DNA from: Cyclobacteriaceae bacterium
GTDB lineage: Bacteria; Bacteroidota; Bacteroidia; Cytophagales; Cyclobacteriaceae
Direction of reading: 5' to 3'
Assembly: GCA_016787645.1 (NCBI GenBank)
Contig: JAEUUF010000026.1
Coordinates: 248,001-312,000, forward strand
Length of the DNA: 64,000 bases
Shown: positions 57,760 to 64,000 of the stretch, in pieces
Numbering within the stretch: the first letter of the stretch is position 1
Layout: every line of letters starts with the position of its first letter
Program-made: the position numbers and the translations under genes
The notes under the pieces: model-generated
Databases searched by the model: none
What the model was told of the DNA's origin: nothing
What the model saw: the letters and a program-made list of their open reading frames with translations, nothing else

Positions 57760-58560
57760 TCAGGCGTAGACCATTTCCAGGTCAGCACTTTTGTGAATAG
57801 AATCATTGTGCGCCATGTCGAGCATGCCAAATCCTTTATGGGAGAAGTGTCCCAATCCATGTTCATACACAAACTGCTGAACAATCGGCGGAGCGAAGAG
57901 CGTAAATGGAAATGTATATCCCCTTACCTCGTACTTGATGTCGGAATCATACAACGGGTAGATCCGCGCAAACTTCTTATGGGAAGCTTGAATCCGTTGT
58001 AAATAGTCCTTGTCCGGCACCAGCTGAAATTTGTAAACATCCGTTAATTGAGCCGAGGTAAACCGCCCCGAATTCTGCATCTGTGCGATGGTCGATTCAT
58101 ACAGCAGATCTGAGAACTCATCGGTTTCGGGGCTGATAAATCGCTTGGCCGACTCGTCGTTGAAGGCGGCTGGTAGCAGCACGATCGGAGAAATACACAG
58201 GTACTTGACCTTTTCGGAAACGGAAACAGGCTCTTCATGTTCCACCAGCTCCGGCGACAACTGGAGCATACCAATCATGATCTCCTTGTGTTCGAACAGT
58301 ACTTTCAGGAAGTATTCGAGGAAATCCTTATCGGCCGTTGAAAACACGAGCGTGACCCGGGAAGAATAGAAATGAAGGCCTTTGCGGCTGATCTTGGTTT
58401 GCCCTTTCAGGCCGGAGAAGTTATAGTGCGTGAACTGCTGGAATCGAGGGTCCTTGCCAGCCACGATCATGCCCTTCACAGTTTGGGCCAGCAGGAATTG
58501 GTGATGAAATGGTACGAACCCGCCTTTGTTTCTGAGCGAAAAAACGATCCTGACTCTCAC
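57760..58560 (-). CDS. cas6: Orphan CRISPR endoribonuclease Cas6
   Basis: A 266-residue RAMP protein. MRVRIVFSLRNKGGFVPFHHQFLLAQTVKGMI is the first ferredoxin-like strand-helix of Cas6. FTHYNFSGLKG (residues 43-53) with FYSSRVTLVFSTADKDFLEYFLKVLF is the canonical FxFS and following pattern; candidate catalytic His residues are 19, 20 and 45. GLGHFSHKGFG (235-245) is the C-terminal Gly-rich RAMP loop. It should cut repeat RNA. No other cas gene or CRISPR array is within the window. It has its own promoter and converges on the plug gene (8-bp gap). Confidence 0.87.
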   Translation of the reverse strand: MRVRIVFSLRNKGGFVPFHHQFLLAQTVKGMIVAGKDPRFQQFTHYNFSGLKGQTKISRKGLHFYSSRVTLVFSTADKDFLEYFLKVLFEHKEIMIGMLQLSPELVEHEEPVSVSEKVKYLCISPIVLLPAAFNDESAKRFISPETDEFSDLLYESTIAQMQNSGRFTSAQLTDVYKFQLVPDKDYLQRIQASHKKFARIYPLYDSDIKYEVRGYTFPFTLFAPPIVQQFVYEHGLGHFSHKGFGMLDMAHNDSIHKSADLEMVYA

Positions 58561-58623
58561 GTGGGTTTCTGTCTAATTAGAAAAAATCGAACCAACAGCC
58601 GCAAAAAATAGAACTGCGGATAG

Positions 58624-58653
58624 CTAAAGTACTAAAAATCAGATACTCCCAAA
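58624..58653 (-). promoter_or_regulatory. Promoter of orphan cas6
   Basis: On the minus strand TTTG (58653-58650), an 18-bp spacer and TACTTTAG (58631-58624) match the -33/-7 layout with one mismatch in the -7 box. The start codon lies 63 bp further on. A second, weaker TATTTTTTG is at 58610-58602. The spacer length is the same as at the 17-residue peptide gene. Confidence 0.5.
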
Positions 58654-58725
58654 CGGACCTCTATAAGAATATTTAAGAACGCTGTTAAAAAGCTGAAAAT
58701 GAAGATATTAAAGCCGAAATACTAA

Positions 58726-59823
58726 CTACACATTAAAGCGGAAATGCATCACATCTCCATCTTCCACCACATAGTCTTTTCCTTCCACGGCAAGCCGGCC
58801 GGCCTCCCGGATAGCGGCCTCCGACTTGTACTTCTGGTAGTCCGGAATCTTGATCACTTCGGCCCGAATGAACCCTTTTTCGAAATCAGAATGGATAACC
58901 CCGGCGGCCTGGGGTGCCTTCCACCCGCGGTGGATCGTCCAGGCACGAACCTCCTTTTCTCCAGCGGTAAAATACGTGATCAGGTCGAGCAGGTGGTACG
59001 CGGCGTGAATGAGTTTGGTCAGGCCTGACTCCTTGAGGCCGTATTCCTCCAGGAAGGCCTGCCGGTCCTCCATCGTCTCCAATTCAGCAATTTGGGCCTC
59101 AATCGCAGCACAGACTACGACTACCTCTGCTCCTTCATCCTTCACCAGGTTTCGGATAGAGTCGACGTACTTGTTCCCGGTATGAATGGATGCTTCGTCG
59201 ACATTGGTAACATAAATGACTGGCTTATCCGTCAGCAATTGCAGGTCGGCGATGGCATTACGGTCTTCGCCCTCTGTCTTCACCGAGCGGGCATTCTTTC
59301 CTGCCTGCAGCGCGCTGGCAAACTGCTGGAGGGTGGCCAGTTCCTTTTTCGACTTGCCATCGCCGCTCTTGGCCGCACGCTCCACTTTGGCGATCTTCTT
59401 TTCCACAGATTCCAGGTCTTTGAGCTGGAGTTCTGTGTCGATAATTTCCTTATCGGCAACCGGGTTGATCCGGCCATCCACATGAATGATGTTGTCATTT
59501 TCAAAACAGCGGATCACGTGGGCAATCGCGTCCACTTCGCGAATATTGGCCAGGAACTGGTTGCCCAATCCCTCCCCTTTGGAAGCCCCTTTTACCAGGC
59601 CGGCAATGTCCACAAACTCGAAGGAGGTGGGGATAACCTTTTGTGGATTCACCAGCCCAGAAAGGATATTAAGACGCTGATCGGGAACCGAGATTACCCC
59701 AACGTTGGGTTCAATGGTGCAAAACGGAAAATTGGCCGCTTCAGCTTTGTTGTTGGACAGCGCATTAAACAAGGTGGACTTCCCGACATTCGGCAGTCCC
59801 ACGATTCCGCATTTAAGACCCAT
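58726..59823 (-). CDS. ychF: Redox-regulated ATPase YchF (Obg-like)
   Basis: A 365-residue P-loop protein that prefers ATP. G1 GLPNVGKST is at residues 9-17 and [36 protein letters not shown] is the G3 region. A coiled-coil insertion (about 130-200) and a C-terminal TGS domain ([20 protein letters not shown]...[14 protein letters not shown]) follow. It binds ribosomes and is tied to oxidative-stress control. Confidence 0.96.
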   Translation of the reverse strand: MGLKCGIVGLPNVGKSTLFNALSNNKAEAANFPFCTIEPNVGVISVPDQRLNILSGLVNPQKVIPTSFEFVDIAGLVKGASKGEGLGNQFLANIREVDAIAHVIRCFENDNIIHVDGRINPVADKEIIDTELQLKDLESVEKKIAKVERAAKSGDGKSKKELATLQQFASALQAGKNARSVKTEGEDRNAIADLQLLTDKPVIYVTNVDEASIHTGNKYVDSIRNLVKDEGAEVVVVCAAIEAQIAELETMEDRQAFLEEYGLKESGLTKLIHAAYHLLDLITYFTAGEKEVRAWTIHRGWKAPQAAGVIHSDFEKGFIRAEVIKIPDYQKYKSEAAIREAGRLAVEGKDYVVEDGDVMHFRFNV

Positions 59824-59848
59824 AGGTTAGAGCGATCTGCTTGGTTGA

Positions 59849-59882
59849 GCGGGCACCTGCCCGCAAAAAGTCCGCAAATATA
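59849..59882 (-). promoter_or_regulatory. ychF promoter box and leader hairpin
   Basis: On the minus strand an exact TATATTTG lies at 59882-59875, 51 bp from the start. Between box and start is a perfect 7-bp inverted repeat GCGGGCA/TGCCCGC (59849-59864) in the predicted leader. Confidence 0.55.
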
Positions 59883-59934
59883 AGTGGAAATAGCTCGGCT
59901 GCGCGTGTACGTGAGGACCGGACCAGGCAAAAAG

Positions 59935-59971
59935 TAAAAACCCTGCCGCTTTTGAGTGCGACAGGGTTTTC
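59935..59971 (-). terminator. Rho-independent terminator of PUR gene
   Basis: The imperfect stem AAAACCCTG(C)CGC/GCG(A)CAGGGTTTT with an 8-nt loop is followed on the minus strand by T-rich sequence. Confidence 0.75.
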
Positions 59972-59999
59972 GGTTTAGGAATAGGTTAGGTAAATATAC

Positions 60000-60359
60000 T
60001 TAATCCCATTTTAATTCGCTATCGACGCCGGCAGATTTTGCTTCCGCAATCTCTTCGCGCTCTTCCCGCGCCTGGTCAAACTGTGAGAAATCTACCCCAG
60101 GCATCAACTCGTTTTTCACGTGGTTGACGGTATTATTAAGGGCGTCCACGAACTTATTAAAATCCTCCTTGTAGAGAAAAATCTTGTGTTTTTCGTAGGT
60201 AAAACCGTCGTCGTTCTGGTTATACCTCTTCTTGCTCTCGGTAATCGTGAGGTAGTAATCATTGGAACGTGTAGACTTGACATCGAAGAAGTACGTCCGC
60301 TTTCCAGCCTTCACTTTCTCCGAGAAAATCTCATCTCGACCATTCTTGTTCTCTTCCAC
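60000..60359 (-). CDS. PUR-domain (DUF3276) nucleic acid-binding protein
   Basis: A 119-residue protein related to PUR-alpha and BpuR of spirochetes. DEIFSEKVKAGKRTYFFDVKSTRSNDYYLTITESKKR and YEKHKIFLYKEDFNKFVDALNNTVNHV cover the single PUR repeat that binds single-stranded purine-rich nucleic acid; an acidic tail follows. GTG 60359 is chosen because it gives the family length. The 41-codon upstream extension lies over the probable promoter. An exact TATTTTTG box on the minus strand (60448-60441) is about 82 bp upstream. Confidence 0.88.
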   Translation of the reverse strand: MEENKNGRDEIFSEKVKAGKRTYFFDVKSTRSNDYYLTITESKKRYNQNDDGFTYEKHKIFLYKEDFNKFVDALNNTVNHVKNELMPGVDFSQFDQAREEREEIAEAKSAGVDSELKWD

Positions 60360-60440
60360 AAATCGGCGGTTTAGGTTAATTTTAGGTTTTAAGGTCTGTC
60401 CAAGATAGCAGTTTAGCAAAAAATACCAAACAGACCGACC

Positions 60441-60448
60441 CAAAAATA
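60441..60448 (-). promoter_or_regulatory. -7 promoter box TATTTTTG for PUR gene
   Basis: An exact TAnnTTTG on the minus strand, inside the upstream open extension of the PUR protein. A second weaker site TATTTTTTG is at about 60424-60416. Confidence 0.45.
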
Positions 60449-60497
60449 CGGCCTTAAATGGGCCGAAATGGGCTAAATTCAACCTTCAGACCCACTC

Positions 60498-61409
60498 GTG
60501 AAGATCCCCCTTCGAGAAATCAAGCAATCGGGCAACCTGGAACTGCTGGCTAAACAGCTTGTGGAGGGATTCATCACCGGCCTCCACAAGTCACCCTATC
60601 ATGGATTCTCGGTTGAATTTGCCGAGCACCGACTCTACAACGTCGGTCAAAGTACCCGGCACATCGATTGGAAAGTTTTCGCCCGAACTGATCGGCTTTA
60701 CACAAAACAATACGAAGAAGAAACGAACCTCCGATGCCAGATCGTCATCGACTGCTCTTCTTCGATGCGATACCCTGCCGAGACACAAGCCAAGCTGACG
60801 TTCAGCGTATATTGTGCGGCAGCACTCTCTTATTTACTGCAAAAACAAAGGGATGCTGTTGGCGTTTGCCTTTTTTCCGATCGCATCGACGAGCTCACCC
60901 CGGTGAAATCAACTGGTTCGCACCTGGACAAAGTGTACCGGTTACTCGACAAGGTGCTGAAACAAGGTGCCTCAACCAGCCGGAATACCCGTGTCGCCGA
61001 TGTACTGCACGAAATTGCCGAAAAGACTCCCAGGCGTTCTTTGGTTATCATATTCAGTGACATGTTTGACGGCGCAGGGGAAACCCAGGAGGAGATATTC
61101 AAAGCGCTGCAGCACTTGAAACACAACAAGCACGAAGTACTGCTCTTCCATGTAAGCGACCACGAGACTGAACTGGGATTTAATTTCGAAGAACGGCCCT
61201 ACGAGTTTGTGGACCTGGAGAATGGTGAGCGCATCAAGCTTAACCCAATAGAAATTAAGGAGCCTTACATGGCAGCCCTTTCTGAATTCCACCGCACCCT
61301 CAAGCTCCGCTGCAACCAGTTGCGTATCGACTTTGTCTCCGCCAACGCGCGGGAAGATTACTTCCTGGTATTACAGCAGTACCTGATCAAGAGAGGCAAG
61401 ATGAGATAA
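60498..61409 (+). CDS. DUF58 domain protein
   Basis: A 303-residue cytosolic protein starting at GTG 60498. HGFSVEFAEHRLYNVGQSTRHIDWKVFARTDRLYTKQYEEETN is the DUF58 signature, and IVIDCSSSM (Asp85 to Met90) is a MIDAS-like motif of the von Willebrand A fold. Such proteins usually work with a MoxR AAA+ ATPase in protein-complex assembly, but no MoxR gene is next to it here. It is divergent from the PUR gene. Confidence 0.9.
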   Translation: MKIPLREIKQSGNLELLAKQLVEGFITGLHKSPYHGFSVEFAEHRLYNVGQSTRHIDWKVFARTDRLYTKQYEEETNLRCQIVIDCSSSMRYPAETQAKLTFSVYCAAALSYLLQKQRDAVGVCLFSDRIDELTPVKSTGSHLDKVYRLLDKVLKQGASTSRNTRVADVLHEIAEKTPRRSLVIIFSDMFDGAGETQEEIFKALQHLKHNKHEVLLFHVSDHETELGFNFEERPYEFVDLENGERIKLNPIEIKEPYMAALSEFHRTLKLRCNQLRIDFVSANAREDYFLVLQQYLIKRGKMR

Positions 61410-61459
61410 GGGCATTTCCATGACCCGGCATTAATACCGGTGCAAGGAAACAGGTGGAG

Positions 61460-61822
61460 TTACGATGCAGCAACCCCCTCGTTGTGCAGATACGCCTTTC
61501 TTGCCGCCAGTACCTCCTTGGATTCAACATGATCCGGATCGGGGACGCAGCAGTCAACCGGGCAGACGGCGGCGCACTGGGGTTCTTCGTGGAAACCCGT
61601 GCATTCCGTGCATTTGCCAGACACGATGTAGTAGAACTCATCAGAAACGGGTGATTGCAGCAATTTGGCGTCGGCAACAGATCCATCCTCCTGCTTAACC
61701 TGGGTAAGCTTTGTTCCTCCAGCCCATGTCCATTCACGACCACCTTCATAAATAGCCGTGTTGGGGCACTCCGGCTCGCAGGCACCACAATTGATACACT
61801 CGTCGGTTATTTTGATCGCCAT
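61460..61822 (-). CDS. Ferredoxin, 2[4Fe-4S] Alvin type
   Basis: A 120-residue low-potential ferredoxin. Cys9, 12, 15 and 19 form the first cluster motif and Cys71, 74, 83 and 87 the second, with an 8-residue gap between Cys74 and Cys83 typical of the Allochromatium type. A C-terminal helix follows. ATG 61822 is used; the longer start at 61849 falls within the promoter. It is divergent from an acyl-CoA reductase gene. Confidence 0.93.
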   Translation of the reverse strand: MAIKITDECINCGACEPECPNTAIYEGGREWTWAGGTKLTQVKQEDGSVADAKLLQSPVSDEFYYIVSGKCTECTGFHEEPQCAAVCPVDCCVPDPDHVESKEVLAARKAYLHNEGVAAS

Positions 61823-61846
61823 GTCCTTGGTTCTCCTAATTTTGGG

Positions 61847-61854
61847 CAAAAATA
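61847..61854 (-). promoter_or_regulatory. -7 promoter box TATTTTTG for ferredoxin
   Basis: An exact TAnnTTTG followed by C on the minus strand, 25 bp before the ATG at 61822. It overlaps the alternative start at 61849 and so rules it out. Confidence 0.62.
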
Positions 61855-61907
61855 CGCCCTTTCATATGGATTGAAACAAGGGTGTCCGCCAAATTGTTCA
61901 ACCTGCC

Positions 61908-62918
61908 ATGACCCTCACCGACCGCGTCTCCTCCTTCATCACTCTCGGGGAGGCCCTCCGCAACATGGCGGAAGATGAATTCAAGGCACTGGCACAAAAG
62001 GCAAGCGCCGAGAATGGCTGGTTCACAGAACGAAGCGTTCAAATGGCGCTCCAGGGAGTACAGATTCTACTTCAGGGACCACAGCTGAAGTCGTGGGCTG
62101 CCTCGTACCCTGAAATCCATTCTCCAAAAACGGTGGGCCTAGCCATGGCCGGTAATATTCCCCTTGTCGGGTTTCATGACTTCCTCTCGGTCCTCGTCGC
62201 CGGGCACCGGCTTCGCTACAAGCCTAGTTCAAAAGACACTGTTCTCCTGGATTTTATCCGCAAGAGACTCATTGAGGTTGAGCCTCGATTTGGAGGACTT
62301 ATTGAAACTACTGATAGGTTAAATGCCGTCGACGCGGTTATCGCCACCGGAAGCGATAACACATCGAGGTATTTTGAATACTACTTCCGCAACATCCCCC
62401 ATATCATCAGAAAAAACCGGGTCTCGTGCGCAGTAATTGAAGGCGACGAACCAACTGCTGAAATTGAGAAGCTTGGAACGGATATTTTCAGCTACTATGG
62501 TCTTGGTTGTCGCAACGTGTCCACGGTCTTCGTGCCCCGCGATTACGATCTCACTTTCTTCCTTGACGCCATGAAAGGCTTTGATCATGTTCTCGACAAT
62601 CACAAGTATGAAAACAACTATACTTACCAGAAGTCATTACTCATGCTGAACCAGGAAAAATTCCTGGATAACGGGTTCTTGCTCCTGAGGGCCAATAACC
62701 GGTTGATCTCCCCCGTTGGAGTCCTTCACTATGTCGTGTACCCTGATTTGGCTGCCCTGAAATCCGAGGTAAGCAGTTATCGGGATCAACTTCAAGTCGT
62801 CGTTTCGGCCAATGGCTGGTTTGAAGGGAGTGTTCCTTTTGGAAAAGCCCAATTCCCAGGACTGAATGACTATGCGGACGGCGTGGACACGATGAGGTTT
62901 CTGACCGGGTTGAGGTAA
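61908..62918 (+). CDS. Acyl-CoA reductase (LuxC-like)
   Basis: A 336-residue enzyme of the LuxC/aldehyde-dehydrogenase-like family that reduces acyl-CoA to fatty aldehyde. VGLAMAGNIPLVGFHDFLSVLVAGHRLRYKPSSKD and the NAD-binding AVIATGSDNTSRYFEYYF segment are visible; the candidate nucleophile is the Cys in RKNRVSCAVIEGDEP. No luciferase genes are present, so aldehydes or alcohols for lipids are a more likely product. It is divergent from ferredoxin, and converges on the next gene with no gap. Confidence 0.82.
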   Translation: MTLTDRVSSFITLGEALRNMAEDEFKALAQKASAENGWFTERSVQMALQGVQILLQGPQLKSWAASYPEIHSPKTVGLAMAGNIPLVGFHDFLSVLVAGHRLRYKPSSKDTVLLDFIRKRLIEVEPRFGGLIETTDRLNAVDAVIATGSDNTSRYFEYYFRNIPHIIRKNRVSCAVIEGDEPTAEIEKLGTDIFSYYGLGCRNVSTVFVPRDYDLTFFLDAMKGFDHVLDNHKYENNYTYQKSLLMLNQEKFLDNGFLLLRANNRLISPVGVLHYVVYPDLAALKSEVSSYRDQLQVVVSANGWFEGSVPFGKAQFPGLNDYADGVDTMRFLTGLR

Positions 62919-63467
62919 TCAGAACTTTGGCTTGAGAATCTCACTCATGATAAAGGCCTTCTTGAAGCCCTGGGGATCGCGGAATTCCTTGAGGATTGAA
63001 TTGACATCCGCCCTACGGGTATCTTTCTCGTAGCCTTTGAATTGTTTGAACCTGACGATGGTATCCTCGAGTTTCACCGTTTCCTCGAGGGACGGGCGGG
63101 CAAAAGCTTCTGCTTTGGCTTGCTCGTAAACCTGGTATATCTGGTCTTCTTTCTGGTAATCCTTCCGGTAGTCAGGAATACGTTCATCGTAGTCTTCGTG
63201 CTGACTCGGGATATCCTCATCATAATCAACTACAACGGGTTCAGATTTTCTGGTCGGGGGTTCCGGGACGGGCTGCTTTGCCCCTTCGATTTCCCGGAGC
63301 AACTCCTCAAAGGTCTTGGGGACGGGCCGAGGAGCCTCCTGCGGCTCCGGCGCTTCCTCTTTGTCGACCGGCCTTTGACGTTGAGGAGGTTGTGGCTCTT
63401 TCTTCTTCCGGGCGAAGAGATAGATCAAACCAATGACGATCCACAATATGACTTTTAAGTCATCCAT
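62919..63467 (-). CDS. Small membrane-anchored protein, Pro/charged linker
   Basis: A 182-residue protein with one N-terminal TM helix (residues 5-20), a basic RKKK stop-transfer, a Pro/Glu-rich linker (20-75), an acidic Tyr/Asp-rich part (75-110) and a C-terminal helical end (ADVNSILKEFRDPQGFKKAFIMSEILKPKF) that looks conserved. It should sit in the inner membrane with its C-terminus in the cytosol. No function is known. It converges directly on the acyl-CoA reductase gene and is divergent from smc. Confidence 0.75.
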   Translation of the reverse strand: MDDLKVILWIVIGLIYLFARKKKEPQPPQRQRPVDKEEAPEPQEAPRPVPKTFEELLREIEGAKQPVPEPPTRKSEPVVVDYDEDIPSQHEDYDERIPDYRKDYQKEDQIYQVYEQAKAEAFARPSLEETVKLEDTIVRFKQFKGYEKDTRRADVNSILKEFRDPQGFKKAFIMSEILKPKF

Positions 63468-63587
63468 AGGTAGTCCAAAGGTACCAATTTATCAGACTTT
63501 TCAGGTTCGTCTTTGAGCTACTTTGCGGCTCAATTAAAGCATTGGTTTAAGTCAAAAATTAGCCCCTTCCTGATTCATATTTCCTTC

Positions 63588-63595
63588 TATCTTTG
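63588..63595 (+). promoter_or_regulatory. -7 promoter box TATCTTTG for smc
   Basis: An exact TAnnTTTG followed by C, 34 bp before the smc ATG. Confidence 0.62.
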
Positions 63596-63629
63596 CCAAC
63601 TTTATTAGGAACTCAACCACTAGTCAGGA

Positions 63630-64000
63630 ATGCAGCTTTCGAAGTTAGAGATCAAGGGATTCAAGAGTTTTGCCGATAAGATTGTAATCAATTTTGATGA
63701 GGGCGTTACGGGTATTGTCGGGCCTAACGGCTGCGGCAAGTCAAACGTGGTAGATTCCATCCGTTGGGTACTGGGCGAGCAGAAAACCAGCGCTTTGCGC
63801 TCTGAGAAGATGGAGAACATCATCTTCAACGGAACCAACCAGCGGTCACCGCTACAGATGGCAGAGGTCTCGCTGACCATCAATAATACCAAGAACCTCC
63901 TCCCTACTGAATATTCTCAGGTAACCATTACCCGAAGGCTCTATCGCTCCGGCGAAAGTGAGTACCTCCTCAACGGTGTAATGTGCCGTCTTAAAGACAT
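63630..64000 (+). CDS. smc: Chromosome segregation protein SMC, N-terminal part
   Basis: The first 123 residues of SMC, cut off by the window end. MQLSKLEIKGFKSFADKI is the conserved opening, GPNGCGKSN (residues 31-39) is Walker A, and IRWVLGEQKTSALR plus MENIIFNG follow as in the head domain. The remainder of the coiled coil, hinge and C-terminal head lies beyond this window. Confidence 0.96.
   Translation, partial: MQLSKLEIKGFKSFADKIVINFDEGVTGIVGPNGCGKSNVVDSIRWVLGEQKTSALRSEKMENIIFNGTNQRSPLQMAEVSLTINNTKNLLPTEYSQVTITRRLYRSGESEYLLNGVMCRLKD

Overview
The window is a dense chromosomal stretch of a Bacteroidota bacterium, most likely Cytophagales (Chryseolinea/Ohtaekwangia-like). Three things point there. 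First, lineage-typical families occur together: the DUF5103 type IX secretion plug protein, DUF4159, DUF6913, a PUR-type DUF3276 protein, a 59-residue histone H1-like protein and TlpA-type thioredoxin lipoproteins. Second, the -7 promoter box TAnnTTTG of the Bacteroidota primary sigma factor recurs 20-90 nt upstream of many starts. Third, many proteins carry lipoprotein or AQ-type signal peptides. No rRNA, tRNA, insertion sequence, prophage or CRISPR array was seen. About 63 genes are supported.

Layout. 1-7713: an outer-membrane protein, a doubtful small secreted ORF, and a heavy-metal RND efflux operon (TolC-type protein, a PorT-like barrel, membrane-fusion lipoprotein, CzcA-type pump). 7726-11658: a YncE-type propeller/phosphoesterase lipoprotein and a GH13 amylase lipoprotein. 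11661-19194: a nitrogen-assimilation block (gltB, gltD, ammonium transporter) whose transporter promoter is flanked by two matching palindromes. 19195-21796: an intergenic region with inverted heptanucleotide arrays, a Lys/Ala-rich histone-like protein and two membrane proteins, one resembling a K+ channel with a degenerate filter. 21863-28650: SPFH protein, citrate synthase, acyl-CoA-binding protein, rsmE, ligA, DUF6913 and dapA. 28699-38946: histone H1-like protein, an alpha-oxoamine synthase, biotin carboxylase, DUF1015, maf, a family 9 glycosyltransferase, pyrophosphatase, a TolC/membrane-fusion pair and sdaAB.

39054-49614: thyA, a lipoprotein, DUF4159, the alaS-gatB-TlpA operon, a MerR regulator, dprA and an HMG-CoA lyase-like gene. 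49755-54303: murB, a complete small transcription unit encoding only a 17-residue Lys/Ala peptide, a basic-tailed small protein, dCMP deaminase, DUF2911 and a sorbosone-dehydrogenase-like lipoprotein. 54430-64000: an ABC-F ATPase, the T9SS plug-like protein, an orphan Cas6 with its own promoter, ychF, the PUR protein, DUF58, ferredoxin, acyl-CoA reductase, a small membrane protein and the start of smc.

Most genes are housekeeping. The points most worth a second look are the stand-alone Cas6, the 17-residue Lys/Ala micro-gene together with its larger relatives, the twin-palindrome ammonium-transporter promoter, and the inverted heptamer arrays.
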